The position numbers were made by a program, and so were the translations under genes. This document shows, piece after piece, positions 4,432 to 11,231 of a stretch of 12,185 nucleotides of DNA. Under the pieces are notes generated by a model. That model was not told the origin of the DNA and made no database searches. It was given only the letters and a program-made list of their open reading frames with translations. Source of the DNA: JBFYKJ01 sp041306005 (lineage in GTDB: Archaea > Altiarchaeota > Altiarchaeia > JAFGQM01); NCBI GenBank assembly GCA_041306005.1, contig JBFYKJ010000009.1:1-12185 (forward strand). The letters are read 5' to 3'. Within the stretch, counting starts at the first letter, position 1. Each line of letters starts with the position of its first letter.

Positions 4432-4818
4432 TCAGGCAGAGGGCTTAGATCTTCTTGCTGGGCGCGCATTGACTAGCTTGGCCAGGTGCACCTCATAAAG
4501 CTTCCTCTCCTCGGGCTTCCAGGGGAGGACTTTCAGGCGGTCGACCGGCACTTGCAGGTGATCTGCCTTGCTGAGGACTGTTTTTACCATCGCCGTCGGG
4601 CTAGCGCCTTCGCTCTTGACCATGTGCCAGTATAACTCGTCAAAGGGAGGGATCGGCCTACTGCCGACCTTTTCCATGTTCTTGTAAGCAACGCCGGTTC
4701 TTCGGGATCGCGCTGATTGCGGTAGGTTCTTGCCGGCATAATTCGGCGGCTGCGGCTCGACGATCCTTTTGCGAAGCGGTATTATCGGGGGCTTTTTACG
4801 GGCACGCTTTTTTGGCAT
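4432..4818 (-). CDS. Small basic hypothetical protein, 128 residues
   Basis: No family is recognised. The first 45 residues are strongly basic and Pro-rich (MPKKRARKKPPIIPLRKR, later SARSRRTG) and probably disordered, which suits contact with nucleic acid or ribosome. A more ordered part follows (PIPPFDELYWHMVKSEG, then a helix with MVKTVLSKADHLQVP), and the protein ends in a basic ARPARRSKPSA tail. The ATG at 4818 is chosen over the upstream TTG at 4824. A Shine-Dalgarno-like GGTGAT lies at 4829-4824, and a TATA-like box at 4858-4851 predicts a leader of about 10 bases. The 3' end converges on the TrmH-type gene. A role as an RNA- or DNA-binding accessory protein is only inferred from charge. 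Confidence 0.72.
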   Translation of the reverse strand: MPKKRARKKPPIIPLRKRIVEPQPPNYAGKNLPQSARSRRTGVAYKNMEKVGSRPIPPFDELYWHMVKSEGASPTAMVKTVLSKADHLQVPVDRLKVLPWKPEERKLYEVHLAKLVNARPARRSKPSA

Positions 4819-4850
4819 TGTCAATCACCGGGGAATTTAATCGTCGCCGA

Positions 4851-4858
4851 ATAAAAAC
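4851..4858 (-). promoter_or_regulatory. TATA-like box for the basic protein gene
   Basis: On the - strand the sequence reads CGGTTTTTATTCGG. The expected start near 4829 would place the GGTGAT Shine-Dalgarno at the very 5' end of the message. Confidence 0.45.
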
Positions 4859-4886
4859 CGCCCGCCTAAGGTCAGCGAACGCCTAG

Positions 4887-4894
4887 ATTTATTA
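4887..4894 (+). promoter_or_regulatory. TATA-like box for the Rossmann methyltransferase gene
   Basis: The sequence GCCTAGATTTATTACCG contains an ATTTATTA box centred about 27 bases before the ATG at 4917. This predicts a leaderless message. Confidence 0.5.
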
Positions 4895-4916
4895 CCGAAA
4901 AACAGCATATCAGGGC

Positions 4917-5729
4917 ATGCCTAAAACAAAGCCCCTTGCCGTAAGCTACCCTGACCTTAAGGACATATATGCTGATACCATAAAGTGGGAGCCGGCGTGG
5001 AAGCCCGGCGGGAAGCAGTCGTTCACGCCGCTTGATAAGGACATACTGCTAAAGCTCGGCATGTCGCCCAATGAGGATGTCCTGTGCGTGGCGGCCGCGC
5101 ACGGCGACTGGGCCAATGCGCTTGCCGCTGCGGGCGCCAATGTTACGCTTTCGGATGCGTCAAAGGACATGGTCGAGTTCGCAAAGAAGAGATATCACGG
5201 CGCTTTCAAAAAGACCATGACGCTCAACGCCTTGTTCGCGCCTGCGCGGCCAGGGAAATACGACTGGTCATTCCACTTCGAGCCGCACCCGTTCAGGGAG
5301 ACTGCATTGCCCCTGTCATTGGCAAGGTCCCTTACCAACCGGAAGGGCGGTGTGCTCGTCCACGGGAAGCCATTCAATTTCTCCAGAGGGTACAACGGCG
5401 TTGCGAAGATTTACGGCATCAGGCCAAAGGTAGCGAACCTTGACATCAGCGGCAAGTCGAATATGCAGTGGGAAGAACCAGGGGAAGCCAAGATGCGGGG
5501 CATCTTCCTGAAGACTAACCCGAGGGTCAAAAGGATGGCAGACATCGACGTGCGGGTCATAAGGCACCTTAACGCCGGTGCGGGAAGCCTTGGGGAGCTC
5601 CGCGCCCGACTGTCGGCTGGCGGGATGAAGACCCAAAACAAGGAGCTCGTCCGAAGCCTGAAAAGGGTCTCTAAGCTAAGCGGACTAGTGCAAAAAAAGT
5701 ACGTGGTCAAAAAGGAACTACCAGTGTAA
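4917..5729 (+). CDS. Atypical class I SAM-dependent methyltransferase with C-terminal helical domain
   Basis: This 270-residue protein carries a Rossmann methyltransferase core. Residues 54-63 (DVLCVAAAHG) take the place of motif I, followed by DWANALAAAGANVTLSDAS, whose Asp80 sits at the end of strand 2 where the ribose of S-adenosylmethionine is bound. Residues 114-125 (KYDWSFHFEPHP) occupy the motif IV position and are unusually rich in aromatic residues and His. The normal G-x-G loop is altered to AAAHG, so cofactor binding or activity may differ. The C-terminal 60 residues (RVIRHLNAGAGSLGELRARL onward, ending with a basic KKYVVKKELPV) look like a winged-helix or other small helical nucleic-acid-binding unit. 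The substrate is unknown. A TATA-like box about 27 bases upstream supports a leaderless start. The MFS gene follows after 25 bases and is probably co-transcribed. Confidence 0.65.
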   Translation: MPKTKPLAVSYPDLKDIYADTIKWEPAWKPGGKQSFTPLDKDILLKLGMSPNEDVLCVAAAHGDWANALAAAGANVTLSDASKDMVEFAKKRYHGAFKKTMTLNALFAPARPGKYDWSFHFEPHPFRETALPLSLARSLTNRKGGVLVHGKPFNFSRGYNGVAKIYGIRPKVANLDISGKSNMQWEEPGEAKMRGIFLKTNPRVKRMADIDVRVIRHLNAGAGSLGELRARLSAGGMKTQNKELVRSLKRVSKLSGLVQKKYVVKKELPV

Positions 5730-5754
5730 CGGCAATATAATACGGCCACAGAAC

Positions 5755-6909
5755 ATGAAACCCATCAAGAGACTCTTTTACTCCTCCCTCCTCGGGGGGA
5801 TAAGCCTCGGCGCGGTGTCAGTCCTACTCCCGCTTTACCTCAGCAAGGGCTTTGGCGAGTCGCTGACCTCTATAGGCCTCCTTTTCTCAGCAGCCTCCCT
5901 GATGCTTGTCATCCTCCAGATCCCTGCGGGCTTTCTCGCCGACAGGTTTGGGAGGGTGAACGTGATGATAGCCGGCTCGCTCTTGAAGGCGGCCGCGTTC
6001 TCCATTTACGGCGGGGTCAAGAGCACGGCACTTTTCGCGCTTGGCAAGGGAGTGGAGGGGTCGGGCTCGGTCATGGCCCGCGTGCCAGGCGACTCGCTGT
6101 TGATAGAAGTCTCGGATAAGAAGAGATACTCCGAATCGTTCGGCAACCTGGTCGGGTACTTCTCTATAGGGTATGTCATCGGCTATTTCATAGCGGGCAC
6201 TATGGCAGAGCGCATAGGTTTCCAGGCGTCTTTCTTCCTTTTAGTCCTATTCGAGCTCGCCTCGATAGCGCTCATTTTGGGAATAAGCGAGAGGAGGGAG
6301 ACGACCCGGGTAAAGTTCAACTTCAGGAAGTTCTTCAGCAAGCCGAGCAGGATACTCAGGATATTTTCGGTGTGCGGCTTTGCCATCGGCTTTGCAGAGT
6401 GCATGGACTCGGCGGTCACGGTGCTCTTCCTCCACGACTCGCTTGGCGCAAGCGTCGCGCAGGTTGGCCTCGCGATGGGCGCCTGCTGGCTGGCCTACGG
6501 GGTAGTGCTCCTCAAGTTCGGGAGGATAATAGACAGGCGGGGGAGGCGGAGCTATTATATGATGGGCCTTGCCATAGCGTCGGCCTGCGCTTTCCTGCTC
6601 CCGCACAGCGGCTCCATCCCCGTGTTCGTCCTCCTTTTCGCCGCGCTGGGCGCGGGCTTTGGCCTCCTCGTCCCCGCCGCAAGGGGCATTATAGCGAAGC
6701 ACGCCTCGAGGAAGTACCTGTCGCAGGATCTGGGGTTCGTCGGGATATTCGAGCAATTGGGGCCGCTAATCGGCCTGCCGGTGATGGGATTCATGGCAGA
6801 CAACCTAGGGTTCGCTTCCGCGTTCTACCTTAGGGGAATACTACTCCTCGTCCCGGCGGTTATAGTGTACGCAACGCTTGGGAAGAGCGATAAGGGCGCA
6901 AATGCTTAA
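5755..6909 (+). CDS. Major facilitator superfamily (MFS) transporter
   Basis: This 384-residue polytopic membrane protein has about twelve hydrophobic spans in two halves. A basic central loop (SERRETTRVKFNFRKFFSKP, about residues 180-199) joins the halves. The loop after span 2 holds the MFS signature, GFLADRFGRVNVMIAG (59-74), and a second copy in the other half reads GRIIDRRGRRSYYMMG. The architecture fits drug- or metabolite-exporting MFS proteins, but the substrate cannot be read from sequence. The ATG at 5755 lies only 25 bases after the methyltransferase stop. An A/T-rich CAATATAATAC at 5734-5744 is too close to the ATG to be its promoter in the usual geometry, so read-through from the upstream gene is more likely. 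Confidence 0.9.
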   Translation: MKPIKRLFYSSLLGGISLGAVSVLLPLYLSKGFGESLTSIGLLFSAASLMLVILQIPAGFLADRFGRVNVMIAGSLLKAAAFSIYGGVKSTALFALGKGVEGSGSVMARVPGDSLLIEVSDKKRYSESFGNLVGYFSIGYVIGYFIAGTMAERIGFQASFFLLVLFELASIALILGISERRETTRVKFNFRKFFSKPSRILRIFSVCGFAIGFAECMDSAVTVLFLHDSLGASVAQVGLAMGACWLAYGVVLLKFGRIIDRRGRRSYYMMGLAIASACAFLLPHSGSIPVFVLLFAALGAGFGLLVPAARGIIAKHASRKYLSQDLGFVGIFEQLGPLIGLPVMGFMADNLGFASAFYLRGILLLVPAVIVYATLGKSDKGANA

Positions 6910-6922
6910 TCCGCAGGCAAAC

Positions 6923-6932
6923 GGCTTTTATC
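6923..6932 (+). promoter_or_regulatory. TATA-like box for the lysine-rich microprotein
   Basis: GGCTTTTATCC is centred near 6928, which predicts a start near 6953. The short leader would contain little more than the Shine-Dalgarno at 6957-6964. Confidence 0.45.
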
Positions 6933-6956
6933 CGGCTTCACATTAGAATCCCGCCC

Positions 6957-6964
6957 GGAGGTGA
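6957..6964 (+). promoter_or_regulatory. Full Shine-Dalgarno GGAGGTGA
   Basis: This is an eight-base match to the complement of the archaeal 16S rRNA 3' end, five bases before the ATG at 6970. It is the strongest ribosome binding site in the window. Together with the TATA-like box upstream, it is the main argument that the 24-codon frame is translated. Confidence 0.75.
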
Positions 6965-6969
6965 ACAAG

Positions 6970-7044
6970 ATGGCGATGTCAAAGAAGGACTTAAAGAAGA
7001 AGGACCAAAGGAAGAAGGAGAAAGCTGCTAAGAAAGGCTGCTGA
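6970..7044 (+). CDS. Lysine-rich microprotein, 24 residues
   Basis: The ATG at 6970 opens a 24-codon frame ending in TGA at 7042-7044. The protein is about half Lys and Arg (MAMSKKDLKKKDQRKKEK, then an Ala-Lys stretch) and ends in Gly-Cys. It is probably a charged helix or disordered and likely to bind RNA, DNA or an acidic partner. The full GGAGGTGA five bases upstream and the TATA-like box at 6923-6932 argue for real translation. The stop overlaps an ATG (TGATG) that opens an upstream extension of the DEAD-box frame, so co-transcription or coupling with the helicase is possible. No family is recognised. Confidence 0.6.
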   Translation: MAMSKKDLKKKDQRKKEKAAKKGC

Positions 7045-7101
7045 TGAAACGGCTGCTGCGGGTATGGCAGCCGCCGGACCCGTTCATTTTTAGCTATTCC
7101 C

Positions 7102-7112
7102 GATTTTTATTG
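7102..7112 (+). promoter_or_regulatory. TATA-like box for the DEAD-box helicase gene
   Basis: CGATTTTTATTGC lies in the gap between the microprotein and the helicase. The expected start near 7134 would give a leader of about 54 bases. A second A/T-rich element, CTCTAAATATCC, at about 7120-7131 would give a shorter leader. Confidence 0.4.
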
Positions 7113-7187
7113 CTTGCGCCTCTAAATATCCAGAACGGAATAACCCGCGCAAAGAGCATCAACGGAGTAAACCTGTTCTTTCTTAGC

Positions 7188-8546
7188 ATGAGATTCGACG
7201 AGCTTAACATAGACAAGGCATTTAAGGATATAATCGCGGAGCTGGGCTTTACCGAGCTTACGCCCGTGCAGGAGAAGTGCATACCGGTGATGCTGTCCAA
7301 CAAGGACGTCGCCGCCCAGGCTGAGACGGGCTCCGGGAAGACTATCGGCTTTGCGCTGCCGATACTTAACGAGGTCTTCCCTAAGGAGGGGCTGCAGGTG
7401 CTGGTCCTTACGCCGACGCGCGAGCTTTGCGTCCAGGTGACCGAGGTGTTCAAGGACTTCGGCGACCAGCTGGGCATAAAGACGCTTGCCGTATACGGCG
7501 GGGTGAGCATCAACCCCCAAATAACCGACCTGAAGGCCGCAAACGTCGTAGTGGGTACGCCCGGCAGGATCCTAGACCACATCGAGAGGAAGACTATCGA
7601 CTTCTACGACCTAAGGTTCCTGGTCCTCGACGAGGCTGACAAGATGTTCGAGATGGGGTTCATCGAGGACATCGAGCAGATAATAGACCACACGCCGAGC
7701 GACATACAGACCGCCATGTTCAGCGCGACGATATCGGACGACGTGTACCACATAATGGAGAAGTACCTAAAGGACCCTGAGCTTATAAGGATGAAGCCCC
7801 TTGTCGACCCGGCGAAACTGAAGCAGAGCTGCTACGACATGAGGGATGCGGAGGAGAAGTTCTCGCTGCTTGTCCATCTCCTCAAGAACGAGACGCCCGG
7901 CCTGGCCCTTGTCTTCTGCGCGACGCGGACTGAGTCGGACTTCATCGCAAGGAACCTGCGGAACCAGAACATCGACGCGTCCGCGATACACGGCGGCATG
8001 AGCCAGAACAAGAGGCTCGAGTCGCTTGACAAGCTAAAGAAAGAGAAGATAGATGTGCTGGTGGCTACGGATGTCGCGGCACGGGGCCTTGACATAAAGA
8101 ACATCAGCCACGTCTACAACTACGACGTCCCGGGGAGCGAGAAAGAATACGTCCACAGGATAGGGAGGACCGCGCGGGCGGGCGAGAACGGCGACGCGAT
8201 AACGCTGCTGACGCCAAGGGACCACGAGAACTACCGGAGCATAAACCGCGACTACGGGCAGAACATAAAGATGAGGCCTCTACCCGATTTCCCGATACTG
8301 CAGCTGCTTAGCAGGTCGAGGGACGAGATGCCCTTCAGGGGCGGAAGGGGAGGAGGGTTTAGAGGCTCCGACCGGAGAGGCGGCTCGGGGAGAAGCTTTG
8401 GCGGCAGGAGCGGCGGGCGCTCGGGGGGAAGAAGCTATGGGGGCGGCCGTTCCGGCGGGGGAAGCCGGGGAAGCGGCGGCTCAGGGAGAAGCGGCGGCAG
8501 CCACTCAAGTGGAAGCGGCGGCGGGCGGCGCGGGGGAAGGCGCTGA
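7188..8546 (+). CDS. DEAD-box ATP-dependent RNA helicase with RGG/SG-rich tail
   Basis: This 452-residue helicase unwinds or remodels RNA with ATP in the cytoplasm. All core motifs are intact: the Q motif (FDELNID onward to TPVQ at 25-28), motif I AETGSGKT (45-52), PTREL (76-80), TPGR (124-127), DEAD (148-151), SAT (179-181), VFCAT (242-246), ARGLD (298-302) and HRIGRTAR (323-330). From about residue 383 to the end the protein is a low-complexity Gly/Arg/Ser tail with RGG, SGGR and GGRSGG repeats, a nonspecific RNA-binding extension also seen in bacterial and eukaryotic DEAD-box proteins. The ATG at 7188 fits the family start. The frame is open back to an ATG at 7044 that overlaps the microprotein stop, but those 48 extra residues resemble no helicase N-terminus and run through promoter-like DNA. 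Cold response and ribosome assembly are usual roles in the family. Confidence 0.93.
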   Translation: MRFDELNIDKAFKDIIAELGFTELTPVQEKCIPVMLSNKDVAAQAETGSGKTIGFALPILNEVFPKEGLQVLVLTPTRELCVQVTEVFKDFGDQLGIKTLAVYGGVSINPQITDLKAANVVVGTPGRILDHIERKTIDFYDLRFLVLDEADKMFEMGFIEDIEQIIDHTPSDIQTAMFSATISDDVYHIMEKYLKDPELIRMKPLVDPAKLKQSCYDMRDAEEKFSLLVHLLKNETPGLALVFCATRTESDFIARNLRNQNIDASAIHGGMSQNKRLESLDKLKKEKIDVLVATDVAARGLDIKNISHVYNYDVPGSEKEYVHRIGRTARAGENGDAITLLTPRDHENYRSINRDYGQNIKMRPLPDFPILQLLSRSRDEMPFRGGRGGGFRGSDRRGGSGRSFGGRSGGRSGGRSYGGGRSGGGSRGSGGSGRSGGSHSSGSGGGRRGGRR

Positions 8547-8561
8547 TAAGACGCTATCGCT

Positions 8562-8597
8562 GCAGGTTATTTAATAATCCGCAGGTTATTTAATAAT
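8562..8597 (+). repeat. 17-base direct repeat in a convergent gap
   Basis: GCAGGTTATTTAATAAT occurs at 8562-8578 and again at 8581-8597, with two bases between. It lies in the 84-base gap between the convergent helicase and PUA-protein genes. The A/T-rich halves could act as weak terminators in either direction, or bind protein. The exact copy suggests a recent duplication. Confidence 0.7.
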
Positions 8598-8630
8598 AAA
8601 TAGCCGAGTCGCTGACAAACAAGGAAAAGC

Positions 8631-9074
8631 TCATTGTTCAGCCTCGCCCGTTCGCCTCTTGGCAAGCCGCCATTCGGGTATCGTCGGTATGAGATACAGG
8701 CTGTCGACGACGCCCGTGCCCAGCCAGTCTTTGCCGAACCTTATCGCGTACTGCCCGTCCGGGACAAGGTCCTTCAGCTCGAGCGGATCGCCCGCGGCTA
8801 TCGTTTCGGCCTCGTGCCTTGAGCGCAGGTCAAGTACGTTCTTTGTTATCCTGTCCGATAACAGCTGGGCCCCCTCAATAGTCAGCACGCCCTCCTCGCC
8901 GGTCAGCGCGACGCCCGTCGACTTGACGCCGCGCATCTTCTTCGCCGCCTGCAGGGCATCCTTGGTCGACATCCGTATCCTCCCGCCCGATTCGAGCACC
9001 CACTGCGGCAGCTCCCTCATCCCGTAGTTCTGCTTCAGGTCCCTGACTATCGCGGCAACTTCTTTCTGGCGCAT
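8631..9074 (-). CDS. Stand-alone PUA-type RNA-binding protein next to the NSUN methyltransferase
   Basis: This 147-residue protein resembles the C-terminal ferredoxin-like plus PUA region found fused to RNA m5C methyltransferases (the Methyltranf_PUA/RsmF-like region). The N-terminal half (MRQKEVAAIVRDLKQNYGM, then GGRIRMSTKDA) is followed by an EGVLTIEGAQLL strand region and a PUA-like C-terminus with DGQYAIRFGKDWLGTGVVD and IPEWRLAKRR. The family assignment is by pattern and only moderately sure. The ATG at 9074, seven bases after the NSUN stop, is preferred over the in-frame ATG at 9128, which would overlap that gene by 47 bases. Tight spacing and matching function suggest that the catalytic and RNA-binding parts work as two subunits. 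Confidence 0.72.
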   Translation of the reverse strand: MRQKEVAAIVRDLKQNYGMRELPQWVLESGGRIRMSTKDALQAAKKMRGVKSTGVALTGEEGVLTIEGAQLLSDRITKNVLDLRSRHEAETIAAGDPLELKDLVPDGQYAIRFGKDWLGTGVVDSLYLIPTIPEWRLAKRRTGEAEQ

Positions 9075-9081
9075 TTTAAAT

Positions 9082-10716
9082 TCAGCGTGATTTTTCCGGC
9101 TCTTCGCCCAGCGAGCCCTCGAACACATCGTCTATCATTATCTCCTCGGCCGTGCGCTCCCGCGCCGGCCCGTCGCGCTCAGCTATGCCGATAGCGGCCC
9201 CCGCGGCGGCGACGCCGGCTGCGATGCCCGCTCTTGAACCTGTATGCGGCACAGGCTTCTTCGCCTCGGGTATGTAGCCCTTCTTGACCTTGCATATGAA
9301 AAAGCCGTCTGTCGCGTTCTGCCAGGGGTAGATGCGCGCGCACTTCGAGAGCTCGCCGGAGAGGCCCGGCTTGCCGGTTATCCCGTCGGCATGCCTTAGC
9401 CCAATTTCAAGGTCCATGACCACGGCGGCCCTGTTGTCCAAAAGGTGCTGCACGACGGCCTCGTTCTCCTCGACGGTGAACGTGCATGTGCTGTAAACGA
9501 GCTCGCCGCCCGGCTTGAGGCAGTCATATCCCGCGAGTATTAGGTCCTTTTGCAGCTTTGTGTATTTCTCCGGCGCGCCCCGTTCGGCGCCGTTGGCGAT
9601 TTCCCTGACCTGCCCGAAGCCGCTGCACGGCGCATCGACGAGCACGCAGTCGAATTTTCCCTTCCCCCAGTTCGGCAGGTTCCTGCCGTCGGTGTGGGTG
9701 ACAACGCAGTTTGTCGCGCCCATCCGCTGCACGCTCATCGCCAGCGGGCGTATCCTCCCGGAGCTCGCGTCGTTGGCGACGACGACGCCCGAGTTCCTCA
9801 TCATCTGGGACAGCATAGTGGTCTTTGCGCCCGGCGCGGCGCAAAGGTCCAGCACCGCAAGCTGGTACACGCCCTTGAAAGCCATCGGGGCCGCCATCGA
9901 GCCCGCATCCTGGACGTAATAGTATCCCAGGCAGTGCTCGAGCGTCGAGCCCGGCGATTCCGCATCCACCCAAAACGCGTTGTCATACCATGGCACCTGG
10001 TGCAGCTTCCAGCCGAGGGCGGTGAGCCTTTCCTTGAGCTCCTGCGGCGCGATCTTGAGGGTGTTCACCCGTATGCATTTGGGCGGTGGGCGCTCGATCA
10101 TCTTCTGGTAAGCGGCCATGTCAAAGCCTGGGATATCCCTCAGCGGGGCGAACCTGTCCTGCGGGATCTCTTCGGGCGGCGCTATGAGTACTGACGGCGT
10201 TACAGCCAGCGGTTTAGGCTCGGGTGGCAACTGTTTCGGCTCAACCTGCTTTGCGGTTTGCTGTTTCGGCTCAACCTGCTTTGCAGGAAGAGCGGTATTT
10301 GCCGGAGCAGCGGCAGGCTTGGCAGGAACAATGTTGAGCCTCACAGCCGCGGGCTTCGCCTCCGGAGCCCGCTTAACCGGCGCCGATGCGGCCGCCTTTG
10401 CAAGCTCGGCGGGGGTCAGCGTCACGGACCTTGCCGGCATGACGGGCTTTGCCGGAGGGTTTGGCTTCACCATCTGCAAAGGCATCACCGGCCTTGCAGC
10501 CGGCGCAGTCGAATGGGCCCTTGCAGGGGCCGCCCTGGGCGGAAGGGACTTGAACGGGGGGTTTTGGGCAACCGGCTTTGCCGCCTTGCCCGGAGCGGCC
10601 GTTTCGCAAGCCGGCGGCTTGGCTATAAGGGGGATGCCCGCATCCGGCCCCGGGCCGCCGTCGCCGGCCAAAGCCTCGCCCTTCTTCTTTCCGGAGAATC
10701 TCCCGAAGAGGTTCAT
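9082..10716 (-). CDS. NOL1/NOP2/Sun-family RNA 5-methylcytosine methyltransferase
   Basis: This protein, about 544 residues, is predicted to methylate C5 of a cytosine in rRNA or tRNA. The core (about 190-480) shows motif I LDLCAAPGAKTT (289-300), Asp316 for the cofactor ribose, motif IV DAPCSG with release Cys364, and motif VI STCTF with nucleophile Cys411. Both catalytic cysteines are present, so it should be active. Residues 20-185 are a Pro/Ala/Lys-rich disordered extension unusual for the family, including the repeated AKQVEPKQ. The C-terminus adds an Ala/Gly-rich helix and an acidic tail. The ATG at 10716 starts MNLFGRFSGKKKG. The frame also has a GTG at 10761 overlapping the upstream stop as GTGA, which would add a short hydrophobic N-terminus; I think this less likely but cannot exclude it. 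It lies between the MazG-like and PUA genes in one operon. Confidence 0.92.
   Translation of the reverse strand: MNLFGRFSGKKKGEALAGDGGPGPDAGIPLIAKPPACETAAPGKAAKPVAQNPPFKSLPPRAAPARAHSTAPAARPVMPLQMVKPNPPAKPVMPARSVTLTPAELAKAAASAPVKRAPEAKPAAVRLNIVPAKPAAAPANTALPAKQVEPKQQTAKQVEPKQLPPEPKPLAVTPSVLIAPPEEIPQDRFAPLRDIPGFDMAAYQKMIERPPPKCIRVNTLKIAPQELKERLTALGWKLHQVPWYDNAFWVDAESPGSTLEHCLGYYYVQDAGSMAAPMAFKGVYQLAVLDLCAAPGAKTTMLSQMMRNSGVVVANDASSGRIRPLAMSVQRMGATNCVVTHTDGRNLPNWGKGKFDCVLVDAPCSGFGQVREIANGAERGAPEKYTKLQKDLILAGYDCLKPGGELVYSTCTFTVEENEAVVQHLLDNRAAVVMDLEIGLRHADGITGKPGLSGELSKCARIYPWQNATDGFFICKVKKGYIPEAKKPVPHTGSRAGIAAGVAAAGAAIGIAERDGPARERTAEEIMIDDVFEGSLGEEPEKSR
10231..10284 (-). repeat. 24-base direct repeat inside the NSUN disordered extension
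   Basis: The same 24 bases, beginning CTGTTTCGGCTCAACC on the + strand, occur at 10231-10254 and 10261-10284, a 30-base period. On the coding strand they encode two copies of AKQVEPKQ. The identity at DNA level points to a recent in-frame tandem duplication that lengthened the linker. Confidence 0.8.
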
Positions 10717-10757
10717 TGTCAAGAGAACGCTAAAGATTAGAGCGGCACCCGAACCAG

Positions 10758-11126
10758 TCACAGCTCCGTGTACTTTTTGTGGTTACCGCGCGACTTCGCT
10801 ATAGGATACCTCAAGTTGTTCCGCTCCATCTTCTCGAAGAACGCCGTGGAGAGGTCTATGTCAAGGCGGCTTGCGAGGTCGATGCAGTAACCGGCAACAT
10901 CTGCCAGCTCGTCCCGAATCATAGCCATCATGCGCGCATCGGAGCGGATTTCGGCAACGGGCCGCTTTTCCATCCATTGGAAGATCTCAAGCAGCTCGCC
11001 CGCCTCGACGGAGAGGGATATCGCCACCTCCTTGGGGTGGTGGTACTGGTCCCAGTCGCGCTCGGTTACGAACGACGCAAGGCGGTCCTTCATAGCTTGT
11101 ATCGTAGTGTCCTTGTCAGAAGCCAT
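10758..11126 (-). CDS. MazG-like nucleotide pyrophosphohydrolase
   Basis: This 122-residue all-alpha NTP pyrophosphatase belongs to the MazG-like/dCTPase (RS21-C6) group, which hydrolyses nucleoside triphosphates to monophosphate and pyrophosphate and can clean non-canonical nucleotides. The metal-binding pairs are visible as EAGE (41-44) and ELAD (73-76), within SVEAGELLEIFQW and IRDELADV. The head ERDWDQYHHPKE and the tail NNLRYPIAKSRGNHKKY are also family-typical. The length matches single-domain members. It is the first gene of the operon with NSUN and the PUA protein. The TGA overlaps a GTG in the NSUN frame. A TATA-like box at 11173-11165 fits a short leader. The preferred substrate is not known. 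Confidence 0.9.
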   Translation of the reverse strand: MASDKDTTIQAMKDRLASFVTERDWDQYHHPKEVAISLSVEAGELLEIFQWMEKRPVAEIRSDARMMAMIRDELADVAGYCIDLASRLDIDLSTAFFEKMERNNLRYPIAKSRGNHKKYTEL

Positions 11127-11164
11127 TGTCTTACGGCATTCCTGGAGGAAGCCACCGTAATTTA

Positions 11165-11173
11165 GATTTTAAA
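11165..11173 (-). promoter_or_regulatory. TATA-like box for the MazG/NSUN/PUA operon
   Basis: On the - strand the sequence reads CATTTAAAATCTAAATT. The expected start near 11143 gives a leader of about 17 bases before the ATG at 11126. Confidence 0.45.
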
Positions 11174-11231
11174 TGCACTAAAAGGCTTAATGATGCAAGA
11201 AAATGCCTAATTGCGCCGGATGTAGTGTAAA

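Noticed and set aside
5734..5744. TATA box for the MFS gene
   Set aside because: Its centre is only about 17 bases from the ATG at 5755, so transcription would start inside the gene. Co-transcription with the methyltransferase gene is more likely.
7036..7046. Box C/D RNA (CTGATGA as C box)
   Set aside because: No D box CTGA follows at a suitable distance, and the bases are explained by the microprotein stop and the TGATG junction.
9550..10194. Long + strand frame opposite NSUN
   Set aside because: High GC third positions of the real gene leave the opposite frames open. The translation is Arg-rich with no recognisable domain.
10717..10761. NSUN starting at GTG 10761 with a membrane anchor
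   Set aside because: It would give a 14-residue hydrophobic N-terminus of marginal length on a cytosolic RNA enzyme. The ATG at 10716 gives a normal basic start. The GTGA overlap keeps this an open alternative.
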